A stretch of 64,000 nucleotides of DNA, taken from NCBI RefSeq assembly GCF_040372165.1, contig NZ_BAABWG010000003.1, forward strand, positions 496,001 through 560,000. The letters are read 5' to 3'. This DNA comes from Hydrogenophaga sp040372165. Its GTDB lineage: Bacteria > Pseudomonadota > Gammaproteobacteria > Burkholderiales > Burkholderiaceae_C. Made by a program: the position numbers and the translations under genes. Every line of letters starts with the position of its first letter. Positions within the stretch are counted from its first letter, which is position 1. The notes under the pieces were generated by a model, which ran no database searches, was not told where the DNA came from, and was given only the letters and a program-made list of their open reading frames with translations. Positions 34,313 to 43,725 of the stretch are shown in pieces.

Positions 34313-35713
34313 TCATATGGACGGGCCAGCGGCTTCGCTTGCTTCCTCCTTGCAGGGGATCTCAATGGCGAAAACCGAACCATGCGCCGGTGCAGATCGC
34401 ACGGACAAGGCCCAGCCTTGCGCTTCGCAGACATGGCGGATGGCACTCAGCCCCAGGCCCAGGCCCTGGGGCGAGGCAAAGCCGCTGGGCAGTGTGGCTC
34501 GAAAGAAGGGCTGGAACAGTTGTGGCTGGTCAGCCGCGGGGATGCCGACACCGGTGTCCCAGACTTCGATCCTCGCCATGCGCCCCTGCTCGCGCTGGCG
34601 TTCCCGTACAGCCACCAGAATGCCGCCATGCTCGGTGAACTTCAGGGCGTTGTCGATCAGGTTGTGCAGCACGCGCTGAATGGTCTGCCTGGGCGCGATG
34701 ACGGTGATCGCTCTGGCATGGAAGCGCAGATCCAGTTGACGCCGTCGTGCCATGACGCTCCAGACCTGTGCACATTGAAAGAACAGGTCTTCCACGGGGA
34801 CTGGTTCGGGCGGATCACTGCGCGAGAGGCTCTCGAGGCGGTAGAGGTCCAGAATGGAATCCATGGATCGGCTCAGGGATTCCGTGACTTCCGCCATGCG
34901 CATCGCCGACGCTTTGTCCGGCCCGCTCAGGCGGTCTGCCAGCGATTGGGCCTGAATGGAGAGAGATTGGACAGGCTGGCGCAAGTCGTGGCTGGCCGTG
35001 GCGAACATGCGGTCGCGTTCACTTTGCAACTGCTCCAACTGCCGGTTTTGCACCTGCAACTGTTCGGCCTGCTGGCCCAGGGTCATGCGCGACCGGATGT
35101 TCTCGACCAGCGTGAGATGCTGGCGCCTGAAGAGAATTATCAGCGAGGCCGTGAAGACGCCCATGCTCACGGCCAGCAGGGCATCGAGCCAGGTGCGCTG
35201 CCAGAGCATCCAGCCAGCCATGGTGGCGCCGGCGCAAGCCAGAAAGCTCCAGCCGACCTTGAGGGAATAGGCCAGCCCCAGGGCCGAGCCCGACATCGTT
35301 CCCACCAGCATCAGCACAATGATGGACAGCTGTGCATGGTCATTGCCCGGCATGAGCAACCAGGGCGCCAGCCCCCAGGCCAGACCGAACACGCCCAGTT
35401 GCAGGGCAGCGCGTTGCTCGGCCTTGGGCAGCAGGGACGAAGCACGCTGTGATGCGGGGTGCAAGCGACCGTGGATCAGGCGGAAGGCCTGGTAGACATG
35501 GATCATGAATGCCCATGCCAGACAGGTCAGCGAACGGGTCGTTGCGTAGAACCAGACCCACATGACCAGCGCCGGATAGATGGATCCCGGCAAGGCGCGG
35601 ATGCTGTGCCGAAAGAACAGCCGCAGTCGTTCTTCTTCGACCGGATCAGGCTCGGGGCCGGCTTCACCCATGACAGGCTTGCCGTGGTCTTCTGAAATGG
35701 GATGAGAGACCAT
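34313..35713 (-). CDS. Membrane sensor histidine kinase
   Basis: 466 residues. About six membrane helices occupy residues 45-195 with almost no periplasmic loops, followed by a coiled coil (205-235). The kinase core has an H-box FATASHDLRQPVQSLS with phospho-His242, N-box NLIDNALKFTEHGG, G1 DTGVGI and G2 GLGLGLSAIRH. The HDLRQP H-box places it in the HPK4-like group often found with LuxR-type regulators. The stimulus is unknown. It follows its regulator by 43 bases. Confidence 0.88.
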   Translation of the reverse strand: MVSHPISEDHGKPVMGEAGPEPDPVEEERLRLFFRHSIRALPGSIYPALVMWVWFYATTRSLTCLAWAFMIHVYQAFRLIHGRLHPASQRASSLLPKAEQRAALQLGVFGLAWGLAPWLLMPGNDHAQLSIIVLMLVGTMSGSALGLAYSLKVGWSFLACAGATMAGWMLWQRTWLDALLAVSMGVFTASLIILFRRQHLTLVENIRSRMTLGQQAEQLQVQNRQLEQLQSERDRMFATASHDLRQPVQSLSIQAQSLADRLSGPDKASAMRMAEVTESLSRSMDSILDLYRLESLSRSDPPEPVPVEDLFFQCAQVWSVMARRRQLDLRFHARAITVIAPRQTIQRVLHNLIDNALKFTEHGGILVAVRERQREQGRMARIEVWDTGVGIPAADQPQLFQPFFRATLPSGFASPQGLGLGLSAIRHVCEAQGWALSVRSAPAHGSVFAIEIPCKEEASEAAGPSI

Positions 35714-35756
35714 TTGGCGCCGATTTCCTGTTGTGCGCTGTGTCAGTGTCGTGCAG

Positions 35757-36398
35757 TCAGCGCTTGAACAAGGCCTGTAGCTGCGCTCGTGAGGTCACCT
35801 GAAACTGGGCCAGAAGCACAGAGACGTAGTTTCGGACCGTCCCATGGCTCAAGCCTGTCTGGCGCGCTATGTCCTTGTTGGACAGGCCATTGAGCAGGTG
35901 CTCCAGCATCACCGTCTGCTGTGGTGTGAGGCGGTCGCTCAGTGGCGCCATGCTGCGATGAGGTGGCCGCGCAGACGCAAGGTGCATGAGCTGCTCCTGG
36001 ATGGCCGTGACCAATTCTTCGCGCCGGCCAGACTTCGACACGAATCCATTGGCACCTGTGGCCAGCAGATGAGGCGTGGTGGCAGGGTCGACGGATCCGG
36101 ACAGCACCACAATGCGGCTGGCAGGGCAGCGCCGCCGGATCTCGGCCAGCGCAGTCACGCCCTTGGCATCATCGAGATGCAGATCGAGCACAACCACTGT
36201 GGGCAGATGGTTTTCGACAACGCGACAGGCTTCGCTCAGGCTGCGGGCCTCAAGAAGGCTGGCATGGGGGAATCGCTGCGCCAGATGATCGGCCAGAGAC
36301 TCTCGCAGCATCGAATGGTCCTCCACCACCAGAATGATCGGCGGATGGTCGGATCCGGCAAGGTGCCGGTCAGGCGACAGGGCGTCCATGGCCCACAT
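35757..36398 (-). CDS. LuxR-family response regulator
   Basis: 213 residues: receiver with VVEDHSMLRES, phospho-acceptor Asp in VVLDLHLDDAKG and Lys in VSKSG, then a C-terminal helix-turn-helix (LTPQQTVMLEHLLNGLSNKD, TGLSHGTVRNYVSVLLAQF). It is the cognate regulator of the adjacent kinase. A second ATG three codons in (36389) is also possible. Targets unknown. Confidence 0.88.
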   Translation of the reverse strand: MWAMDALSPDRHLAGSDHPPIILVVEDHSMLRESLADHLAQRFPHASLLEARSLSEACRVVENHLPTVVVLDLHLDDAKGVTALAEIRRRCPASRIVVLSGSVDPATTPHLLATGANGFVSKSGRREELVTAIQEQLMHLASARPPHRSMAPLSDRLTPQQTVMLEHLLNGLSNKDIARQTGLSHGTVRNYVSVLLAQFQVTSRAQLQALFKR

Positions 36399-36514
36399 TG
36401 TGCGTGTGAATGCACGGCCGCAGGCGATTTGATTGTTGTTGCGTTGCGCAATCCGGATGATGCATGCCTGGCGGCGTGGGGCCGGGCCAACAGCTTGGCG
36501 CTGGTGCCAGCGAT

Positions 36515-37339
36515 TTACCGCCCCTTGAACACTGCCTGACGCTTTTCCACGAAAGAGCGAACGCCTTCGGCCCAGTCTTCGCTGGCAAAGATGCGGCGGC
36601 TGATCTCGGGGAAATCGGCGACGGCAGCGGCCGGGCCTTCTTCCACTGCCTTGATGGTGTTCTGGCGCGTGGCCTGCACGGCCAGAGGCGCCTGCTCGGC
36701 AATGCGGCCGGCGATGGCCAGTGCCTCACCCAGCACCTGGTCGTTGGGCACCAGCTTCTGCACGAAGTTCAGGCGATAGGCCGTGGGGGCATCGAATTCG
36801 TCGCCTGTGAGCAGGTACAGCATCGCGTTGCCCAGGCCGGCGCGTTCAGCCATGCGAAGCGTGGCGCCGCCGCCGGGCATGAGGCCGCGCGCCACTTCCT
36901 TCTGACTGAAGCGACACACCTCGCCAGCCACCACAATGTCGGCGCCCAACATGAGTTCAATGCCGACGGTGAAGCAAATGCCCTTGACGGCGGCCACCAC
37001 AGGTTTGCTGCGCCGACGGTAGCCCGGTTTGCCAAAGTCGTGCGGTTCGACCATGCCTTCGGGAATGATCTTTTCGCCCTTTTCAAGTGCGGCCTGCACC
37101 GACGGCATGTCCAGGCCCGCCGTGAAATGATCTCCAAACGCGTGCAGCACACCCACTCGCAATTCGGGATCGTCTTCGAGCCGTGTGTAGGCTTCGCCGA
37201 GTTGCCGGAACATCTGCGGCGTCCAGCCGTTGCGCTTGGCCGGCCGGTTGATGCCGATGAGCAGCACATGGCCTTCCACTTGCGTTTCAATGCAGCCCTC
37301 TGGTGGCAGCGGATCGGTGGTGGTGAGGTTCAGTGACAT
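36515..37339 (-). CDS. Enoyl-CoA hydratase/isomerase (crotonase) family protein
   Basis: 274 residues. Crotonase landmarks are INRPAKRNGWTPQMF, HFTAGLDMPSV (oxyanion-hole segment), KPVVAAVKGICFTVGIELMLGADIVVA and MPGGGATLRMAERAG. The first catalytic glutamate of hydratases is replaced in the segment GLMPGGGATLR, where a Gly/Gly pair appears, so it may be an isomerase or hydrolase. It probably works in fatty or aromatic acid degradation. It diverges from the hotdog-like gene across a 255-base gap in which I saw no clear promoter. Confidence 0.88.
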   Translation of the reverse strand: MSLNLTTTDPLPPEGCIETQVEGHVLLIGINRPAKRNGWTPQMFRQLGEAYTRLEDDPELRVGVLHAFGDHFTAGLDMPSVQAALEKGEKIIPEGMVEPHDFGKPGYRRRSKPVVAAVKGICFTVGIELMLGADIVVAGEVCRFSQKEVARGLMPGGGATLRMAERAGLGNAMLYLLTGDEFDAPTAYRLNFVQKLVPNDQVLGEALAIAGRIAEQAPLAVQATRQNTIKAVEEGPAAAVADFPEISRRIFASEDWAEGVRSFVEKRQAVFKGR

Positions 37340-37594
37340 GGTAGGTTGTCTCCGTGATGTTGCGACGCTCGGCTGCGATCAGCGGACGCGTGGTGTTCGT
37401 CATGCAGAGTGTCGCAGCGATTGCGTGGGCTGGAAACCGGCGCGTCGTCACGCTCGCGACTGACTCCCAGGCGACTGCGCCAGTCGCTTCTTGCCGCCTA
37501 TGCTGGCCTGCTATCGCCACCGTCAGGTCTTCCCTTGCCCGCGCCGCCGTGCCGGAAGACCTGAAGAAAAGCACTGCATCGCCAATCCAAGCAC

Positions 37595-38575
37595 ATGCCC
37601 ATGAACACTTCCACATCTGCTGTCACCGCATTTCCTGATTTTCCTGCCGCAGCCTTGTGCGGGCCATTGCGTCAGCCGCGCCAGATGCTGGCGGACCAGA
37701 CCTACGACGGCCACCTGTCCATTCACGATGACAAGACGGCAGGCGACCTGGGCCTGAAAGCCGGCCCCATCGAAGGCCCGACCCACTTCAGCCAGTTCGA
37801 CCCGCTCATGGTGCAATTGTTCGGCAATGAATGGTTCCAGACCGGTTGCATCAGCGCGCACTATCAAAACATGGTGGTCGAAGGTGAAGAAGTGCGAGCC
37901 TTCGTGCAGCCACCCAAGGGCAGCGAGCGCATCGTGCACATCTGGGCCGAGAAGCGTGACGGCACGCCGGTGCTCAAGGGCACCGCCTCGGTGGGCAGCG
38001 ACGCATGTGACGATCAGCACGAAATTCCACAACGCATTGCCAAGCTGCGGCCGAACAAAGGCCTGGTCATCAACCGCGATTTGACGGTGGGCCAGAAAGG
38101 GGCCGAAGCCGAGACCATCACCATGGGCTTTGATCAGCACATGGGCGACTACTATCCGTTCACGCTGTCACAAAAACTCAAGGCCATCACCGAGCCATCG
38201 CCCTGGTACACCCCCGAAGGCGCTGCCAGCAGCCCCTGGGGCAAAGCCATCATTCCGATGGAGATGATCAGCGTGCTGCTGGGCAGCACCATCAAGCGCG
38301 CGGGCTTCAGTGGTCGCGGCCCGGCCGTGGGCCTGTTTGCCGGTCAGCAGATTCGCCTGGTCAACGGGCCGCTGTTCGTTGGTCAGGCTTACGAACTGGA
38401 GCGCGAGATCATCGCCTTGAGCGAGAGCGCACGCACAGAGTCGTGCTGGGTGCGCACCCGCGTGATCCATGGCGACACCAAGGCGTTGGCGGCAGAGATG
38501 ATTCTCAACAGCGCCACGCTCAAACATTCCTACGCGGCTTACGAACAAGAAGCCCGCGAACTCGGCCTGATCTGA
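37595..38575 (+). CDS. Hotdog-fold (MaoC-like) protein of unknown substrate
   Basis: 326 residues, not assigned to a named enzyme. The segments DGHLSIHDDKTAGDLGLKAGPIEGPTHFSQFDPLMVQLFG and YELEREIIALSESARTESCWVRTRV resemble a double-hotdog MaoC-type dehydratase or thioesterase: a Gly-x-x-x-Gly-Pro-T-H motif sits where dehydratases keep their catalytic His. It lies next to a crotonase and a nitronate monooxygenase-like enzyme, suggesting an acyl-CoA pathway. No signal peptide or membrane segment. Confidence 0.6.
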   Translation: MPMNTSTSAVTAFPDFPAAALCGPLRQPRQMLADQTYDGHLSIHDDKTAGDLGLKAGPIEGPTHFSQFDPLMVQLFGNEWFQTGCISAHYQNMVVEGEEVRAFVQPPKGSERIVHIWAEKRDGTPVLKGTASVGSDACDDQHEIPQRIAKLRPNKGLVINRDLTVGQKGAEAETITMGFDQHMGDYYPFTLSQKLKAITEPSPWYTPEGAASSPWGKAIIPMEMISVLLGSTIKRAGFSGRGPAVGLFAGQQIRLVNGPLFVGQAYELEREIIALSESARTESCWVRTRVIHGDTKALAAEMILNSATLKHSYAAYEQEARELGLI

Positions 38576-38630
38576 CGGTTATTCCTTTGGCCAGGCCGAC
38601 CCCCCAACAAGATTCGAGGAGAACCCCTTC

Positions 38631-39608
38631 ATGAAGACCCGCATCACCGAACTGCTCGGCATCGAGCACCCCATCATCCAGGGCGGCATGCACCACGTCG
38701 GCCTGGCCGAACTCGCTTCGGCGGTTTCCAACGCCGGCGGCCTGGGCATCATCACCGGCCTCACCCAGCCCTCACCCGAGAAGCTGGCGGCCGAGATCGC
38801 GCGCTGCCGCGAGATGACGGACAAGCCTTTCGGCGTGAACCTGACCTTCCTGCCATCAGTCACACCACCGGACTACCCCGGCTACGTCAAAGCCATCATC
38901 GAAGGCGGCGTGAAAGTGGTGGAGACGGCGGGCAACAACCCGCAGAAGTACCTGCCTGCGCTCAAGGAGGCGGGCGTGAAGGTGATCCACAAATGCACCT
39001 CGGTGCGCCACGCACTCAAGGCCGAAGCGATAGGCTGCGATGCGGTGAGCGTCGACGGTTTCGAATGTGGTGGTCACCCCGGTGAAGACGATGTGCCCAA
39101 CTTCATTTTGCTGCCGCGTGCAGCCGAAGAACTCAAGATCCCGTTCGTGGCCTCGGGCGGCATGGCCGATGGCCGCTCGCTCGTGGCCGCCATGGCACTT
39201 GGCGCAGAAGGCATGAACATGGGCACGCGTTTCATCGCGACGAAAGAGGCGCCGGTGCATGAGAACGTGAAAGCCGCCATCGTGGCCGCCAGCGAGCTCG
39301 ACACCCGCCTGGTGATGCGCCCGCTGCGCAACACCGAGCGTGTGCTCACCAACGCAGCGGTCGAGCGCCTGCTGGCCAAGGAAAAGGAACTGGGCGCCAG
39401 CATCAGGTTCGAGGACATCCTGCCCGAAGTGGCTGGTGTCTACCCGAAGATCATGCAGACCGGCGCCATGGACGCAGGGGCCTGGTCATGTGGCATGGTG
39501 GCCGGCCTGATCAAGGATGTGCCCACCGTGCAGGAGTTGATGACCCGCATCATGGGCGAAGCCAACGATATCATCAAGCAACGGCTGAAGGCACTGGCCA
39601 GCAACTGA
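38631..39608 (+). CDS. Nitronate monooxygenase / 2-nitropropane dioxygenase-like flavoenzyme
   Basis: 325 residues, a TIM-barrel FMN enzyme. Family landmarks: HPIIQGGMHHVGLAELASAVSNAGGLGIITG, GVNLTFLP, VKVVETAGNNP, GFECGGHPGEDD (catalytic-His/FMN region) and ASGGMADGRSLVAAMALGAEGMNMGTRFIAT. Members oxidise alkyl nitronates such as propionate 3-nitronate, but related proteins include enoyl-ACP reductases (FabK), so the reaction is a family-level inference. AGGAG before ATG 38631; 55 bases after the hotdog gene and likely co-transcribed. Confidence 0.88.
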   Translation: MKTRITELLGIEHPIIQGGMHHVGLAELASAVSNAGGLGIITGLTQPSPEKLAAEIARCREMTDKPFGVNLTFLPSVTPPDYPGYVKAIIEGGVKVVETAGNNPQKYLPALKEAGVKVIHKCTSVRHALKAEAIGCDAVSVDGFECGGHPGEDDVPNFILLPRAAEELKIPFVASGGMADGRSLVAAMALGAEGMNMGTRFIATKEAPVHENVKAAIVAASELDTRLVMRPLRNTERVLTNAAVERLLAKEKELGASIRFEDILPEVAGVYPKIMQTGAMDAGAWSCGMVAGLIKDVPTVQELMTRIMGEANDIIKQRLKALASN

Positions 39609-39639
39609 GTCTGGCAAGCGCCAAGCGGTGCACCAGGCA

Positions 39640-41271
39640 TCAATGCGCCTGCTTCAGCGCTCGCCGGTACTGAATGGCTTCGGCCACATGCTCGGCGCTC
39701 ACCTGTGTGCAGCCAGCCAGATCTGCGATGGTGCGTGCGACGCGCAGGCTGCGGTGGGTGCTGCGGGCACTCCAGCCCATCCGGGTGGCCGCCTTGTTCA
39801 GAAATGCGATGGCACTGTCATCGATGGCGGCGGCCTGGTCAAGCTCACGCCCGCTGAGTGACTGGTTGGGTTTGCCCTGTCGTGCGTCGGCGCGTTCGCG
39901 TGCGGCGAGGACGCGGCTTCTGACATCGTCACTGCTCTCGCTCGCCGGGGCCTCGCGCTCGAGCAACTCCTCGGGTGGTAGGGCGGGCACTTCGACATGC
40001 AGATCGATGCGATCCAGCAGCGGTCCGCTGAGCTTGCCCTGATAGCGGGCCACCTGCTCGGGCGAGCAGCGGCAGGCCCGTCGCGGATGGCCGAGATAGC
40101 CGCAAGGGCAGGGATTCATGGCGGCAATCAGCTGGAACTTTGCCGGAAACTCGCTTTGAAAGGCAGCACGTGATATGCGGATCTGTCCCGTCTCCAGTGG
40201 CTCGCGCAAGGCTTCGAGGGCGACACGGGGAAACTCCGGCATTTCGTCCAGAAACAGCACGCCGTGATGGGCCAGGGAGATCTCGCCGGGCCGGGGAGGA
40301 GAGCCGCCACCCACCAGCGCCACTGCCGAGGCACTGTGGTGCGGCGCAGATGTGGGGCGTTGTCCCCAGCACTCCAGGTCAAAGCGACCCGCCAGAGACG
40401 CCACGGCTGCACTCTCCAGGGCTTCGGTAGTGTCCATGGGCGGCAGCAGGCCGGCAAACCGGTGAGCCAGCATGGACTTGCCCGAACCGGGCGGGCCGAC
40501 CATCAGCAGGCTGTGGCCGCCAGCCGCGGCCACTTCCAGGGCGCGACGAGCGGCGGCCTGACCTTTGACGTCGGCCAGATCGGGGTAGCGAGTCTGGTTG
40601 CCGAGGTTGGACGGGGTGCTCAACCGTCCCCAGCCGTCCGCTGACGCCGAGACTTGCGGTTGGTCATCGCAGGGACCGTCCGTGGCGTCTTGTGGTGTAT
40701 GCAGAAATGGCGCCACGGCGTCGAGCAGGTGGCGTGCCCGGTAAATATGGGCGTCCGGGACCAGCGCGGCTTCTGCTGCGCTCTCGGGCGGCAAGACCAG
40801 CCGAACCGGGCTGCCAGGCTCGCACGCGTTGTCAGCGTTGTCCTTGGTGCGATCGGCCGTGTGCTGAAGCTGTTGTTGGTGCAGTGCCAGACTCATGGCG
40901 AGGGCGCCGCGAATGGGGCGTAGCTCACCACTGAGTGAGAGTTCGCCAGCAAACTCCCAGCCTTCCAGTTTGGCGGCAGCAATCTGGTCGCTGGCGGCCA
41001 GAATGCCCAGTGCGATGGGCAGGTCGAAGCGGCCAGAGTCCTTGGGCAGGTCGGCCGGTGCCAGGTTGACCGTGATGCGTTTGTTGCTGGGAAAGCTCAG
41101 GCCAGCGTTGGCGATGGCTGAACGCACCCGCTCACGGGCTTCCTTGACCTCGGTGTCTGCCAGACCCACCAGCGTGAAGCTGGGCAGACCATTGGCCAGG
41201 TGGACCTCCACCCGGACGGGGCGTGCTTGCAGGCCCTGCAAGGCGCGGCTGCGCACAAGCGCCAGGCTCAT
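39640..41271 (-). CDS. comM: ComM/YifB-type Mg-chelatase-like AAA+ helicase
   Basis: 543 residues. N-terminal Lon-like fold (SLALVRSRALQGLQARPVRVEVHLANGLPSFTLVGL), then AAA+ ATPase with Walker A GPPGSGKSM and Walker B LFLDEMPEF, zinc cysteines in NPCPCGYLGHPRRACRC, and C-terminal GRELDQAA...ATRMGWSARSTHRSLRVARTIADL. ComM is a hexameric branch-migration helicase that promotes recombination in natural transformation. ATG 41271 was chosen because the family starts at MSLA; the longer frame adds an unconserved 29 residues. Divergent from glnK. Confidence 0.93.
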   Translation of the reverse strand: MSLALVRSRALQGLQARPVRVEVHLANGLPSFTLVGLADTEVKEARERVRSAIANAGLSFPSNKRITVNLAPADLPKDSGRFDLPIALGILAASDQIAAAKLEGWEFAGELSLSGELRPIRGALAMSLALHQQQLQHTADRTKDNADNACEPGSPVRLVLPPESAAEAALVPDAHIYRARHLLDAVAPFLHTPQDATDGPCDDQPQVSASADGWGRLSTPSNLGNQTRYPDLADVKGQAAARRALEVAAAGGHSLLMVGPPGSGKSMLAHRFAGLLPPMDTTEALESAAVASLAGRFDLECWGQRPTSAPHHSASAVALVGGGSPPRPGEISLAHHGVLFLDEMPEFPRVALEALREPLETGQIRISRAAFQSEFPAKFQLIAAMNPCPCGYLGHPRRACRCSPEQVARYQGKLSGPLLDRIDLHVEVPALPPEELLEREAPASESSDDVRSRVLAARERADARQGKPNQSLSGRELDQAAAIDDSAIAFLNKAATRMGWSARSTHRSLRVARTIADLAGCTQVSAEHVAEAIQYRRALKQAH

Positions 41272-41335
41272 GGTGACTTCTCCCTGTTTTGGTGCGCGCG
41301 GCACCGATTTGTTCTGATGCACCGTTCTGTGCGCT

Positions 41336-41352
41336 TGCACGAACTTGGTGCG
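41336..41352. promoter_or_regulatory. Candidate NtrC-binding site upstream of glnK
   Basis: TGCACGAACTTGGTGCG matches TGCACC-N5-GGTGCA at 10 of 12 positions with correct spacing, 142 bases upstream of the sigma-54 element, the usual enhancer distance. A second partial site, TGCACCGTTCTGTGCG, lies just before it (from 41318) with a spacer one base short. Confidence 0.65.
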
Positions 41353-41493
41353 ATTCATCGGTTTGACGAGTTCGGATGATGCGAATACCGATGCCCGATG
41401 CTGGCATGCGTCAGCCGATCAGGCCTCCTCAAAACACGGCATGTCGGCATGTTTCCTCGCCAAATTTGAGGATGTTGCTATCAAAAAGGGTTG

Positions 41494-41509
41494 TGGCACG
41501 GTCCGTGCT
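41494..41509 (+). promoter_or_regulatory. Sigma-54 (-24/-12) promoter for glnK-amtB
   Basis: TGGCACGGTCCGTGCT has the full TGGCAC -24 box, GG and GC exactly 10 bases apart and a TGCT -12 box. It ends 155 bases before the glnK ATG. With the upstream NtrC site it predicts induction under nitrogen limitation. The rest of 41272-41664 holds only the leader. Confidence 0.85.
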
Positions 41510-41664
41510 AAAGGGTGTAAGCGATTGATTCGACGCGTGGCTCATCCTCCGCGCAGAAGTTGTCATCCAAAGTGGTGAAGGCTCCCGGGCCGACACCAAG
41601 CGTTCAAGAACCGCCGCTGACCCTGAGGTCAGACGAGCTTCCCTTCCACAAGAGGAAACACAGC

Positions 41665-42003
41665 ATGAAACTGGTATCCGCCATCATCAAGCCGTTCAAG
41701 CTGGACGAGGTGCGTGAAGCACTGTCCACCATGGGCGTGCAAGGTATCACGGTGACCGAAGTCAAAGGCTTTGGTCGTCAGAAAGGCCACACCGAGCTCT
41801 ACCGGGGCGCCGAGTACGTGGTCGACTTTCTCCCCAAGGTCAAGATCGAGGCCGCCGTCTCCGACGAGCTGGTCGAGCGCGTGATCGAAGCCATTGAAGG
41901 CGCTGCCCGCACCGGCAAGATCGGCGACGGCAAGATCTTCGTTGCCGATCTTGAGCAAGTGGTCCGCATCCGCACCGGTGAAACCGGCAAGGAAGCCCTC
42001 TGA
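41665..42003 (+). CDS. glnK: PII nitrogen signalling protein
   Basis: 112 residues. Full PII signature: KLVSAIIKPFKLDEVREAL, T-loop GFGRQKGHTELYRGAEYVVDFLPK with Tyr51 as the uridylylation site, and GAARTGKIGDGKIFV for ATP/2-oxoglutarate binding. The trimer gates the ammonium channel encoded next and reports 2-oxoglutarate and energy status. The glnK assignment rather than glnB rests on the amtB linkage. Confidence 0.95.
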   Translation: MKLVSAIIKPFKLDEVREALSTMGVQGITVTEVKGFGRQKGHTELYRGAEYVVDFLPKVKIEAAVSDELVERVIEAIEGAARTGKIGDGKIFVADLEQVVRIRTGETGKEAL

Positions 42004-42037
42004 CCCTTTGTCACCAACGACGAGAAAGATCACGAAC

Positions 42038-43435
42038 ATGAAAAAGTTTCTAGCTACCCTCTTTCTGGGCCTGGGGCTGTCACTCGGTGGCCTGAACGCC
42101 TATGCTCAAGCCACGGAAGAAGCCGCACCAGCGGCAACGACCGAAGTGGCCGTTGAAGTTGCTGCAGAAGCACCTGCAGCTGCCGAAGAAGCCGCACCGG
42201 CGCCGACGGTGGACAAGGGCGATACCGCCTGGATGATGGTCTGTACCATCCTGGTTATCCTGATGGTGGTGCCGGGTCTGGCCCTGTTCTATGGCGGTCT
42301 GGTCCGCAGCAAGAACATGCTCTCTGTCCTGATGCAGGTGCTGATGGTGTTCTCCCTGATCACCGTGCTGTGGGCCGTCTATGGCTACAGCCTGGCGTTC
42401 GGCGGCGAAGGCCTGATCATTGCCGGTCTGGACAAGTTGTTCCTGATGGGTGTGACACCTGAATCACTGGCCGACACCTTCACTGACGGTGTGAAGATCC
42501 CCGAGTTTGTCTTCATCGCGTTCCAGGCCACTTTTGCCGGCATCACCTGTGCCCTGATCGTTGGCTCCTTCGCCGAGCGGATCAAGTTCAGCGCCGTCCT
42601 GCTGTTCAGTGCACTGTGGTTCACCTTCAGCTACCTGCCTGTTGCGCACATGGTGTGGGGCGCCGGTGGCTACCTGCTCGACAAGGGCGCACTCGACTTC
42701 GCTGGCGGTACGGTTGTGCACATCAACGCAGCGATGGCTGGTCTGGTCGGTGCCTACCTGCTGGGCAAGCGCATTGGCTATGGCCGCGAATCCATGGCAC
42801 CTCACAGCCTGACGCTGACCATGGTCGGTGCATCCCTGCTGTGGGTGGGCTGGTTCGGCTTCAACGCCGGCTCCAACCTGGAAGCCAACACCTTCGTGGG
42901 TCTGCCATTCATCAACACGCTGCTCGCCACTGCGGCCGCTGTGCTGGCCTGGTCTGTGGGTGAAGCGCTCTTCAAGGGCAAGGCTTCGATGCTCGGCGGT
43001 GCTTCCGGTGCCGTTGCAGGTCTGGTGGCCATTACCCCTGCCTGCGGCTCCGTTGGCCCCATGGGTGCCATCATCATCGGCCTGATCGCTGGTTTCCTCT
43101 GCCTGTGGGGCGTGACCGGCCTGAAGAAGATGCTCGGTGCCGACGATTCGCTTGACGTCTTCGGCGTGCACGGCATCGGCGGTATCGTCGGTGCGCTGCT
43201 GGTGGGCGTCTTTGGTGCCCCTGGTCTGGGCGGCACTGGCGGCGAAGACTTCTCTATCGGCTCGCAGCTGGTGATTCAGGCTGAAGGCGTGCTGATCACC
43301 ATGGTGTGGTCCAGCGTCGTGGCCTTCATCTGCTACAAGATTGTGGATGTGGTCATCGGCTTGCGCGTCTCGGAAGAAGCCGAGCGTGAAGGTCTGGACA
43401 TCACGTCTCACGGCGAGGCAGCGTACAACCGCTGA
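42038..43435 (+). CDS. amtB: Ammonium transporter AmtB
   Basis: 465 residues with a cleavable leader (MKKFLATLFLGLGLSLGGLNAYAQA) and a Glu/Ala-rich periplasmic segment of about 40 residues before eleven membrane helices. AFYGGLVRSKN-like entry (LALFYGGLVRSKNMLS), twin pore histidines in VVHINAAMAG and FGVHGIGG, and the C-terminal cytoplasmic tail for GlnK docking are present. Co-transcribed with glnK, 34 bases apart. Confidence 0.95.
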   Translation: MKKFLATLFLGLGLSLGGLNAYAQATEEAAPAATTEVAVEVAAEAPAAAEEAAPAPTVDKGDTAWMMVCTILVILMVVPGLALFYGGLVRSKNMLSVLMQVLMVFSLITVLWAVYGYSLAFGGEGLIIAGLDKLFLMGVTPESLADTFTDGVKIPEFVFIAFQATFAGITCALIVGSFAERIKFSAVLLFSALWFTFSYLPVAHMVWGAGGYLLDKGALDFAGGTVVHINAAMAGLVGAYLLGKRIGYGRESMAPHSLTLTMVGASLLWVGWFGFNAGSNLEANTFVGLPFINTLLATAAAVLAWSVGEALFKGKASMLGGASGAVAGLVAITPACGSVGPMGAIIIGLIAGFLCLWGVTGLKKMLGADDSLDVFGVHGIGGIVGALLVGVFGAPGLGGTGGEDFSIGSQLVIQAEGVLITMVWSSVVAFICYKIVDVVIGLRVSEEAEREGLDITSHGEAAYNR

Positions 43436-43519
43436 TCTCTGCCGGGCAGGATGAACCAGGTGTCCCGGACGCCCGGTTCATCCGCCAAAGATTTCGTTTG
43501 AAAGACTCCTTTGGATGTT

Positions 43520-43552
43520 CCCCGCGTCGCCGCAAGGCACGCGGGGTTTTTT
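43520..43552 (+). terminator. Rho-independent terminator after amtB
   Basis: CCCCGCGT and ACGCGGGG form an 8-bp GC-rich stem with an 11-base loop, followed directly by TTTTTT (43547-43552). It ends the glnK-amtB operon 85 bases after the amtB stop. The rest of 43436-43725 shows no other feature. Confidence 0.9.
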
Positions 43553-43725
43553 GTTGGGCGGTCCTCTGTACGCAGGCGGAGCCGAGGGGCGGGGTATCTG
43601 GAAGGCTTCCGCGTGCCCAGGCATGGCGTCCCACAAATTGACTCAATCCGTTTGACTCATTCGGTTGGGATGGCAGGGCGGGGCACCGCCTTCTAGCATT
43701 TGTCCCGTTCAAGGAGATTTGCACC

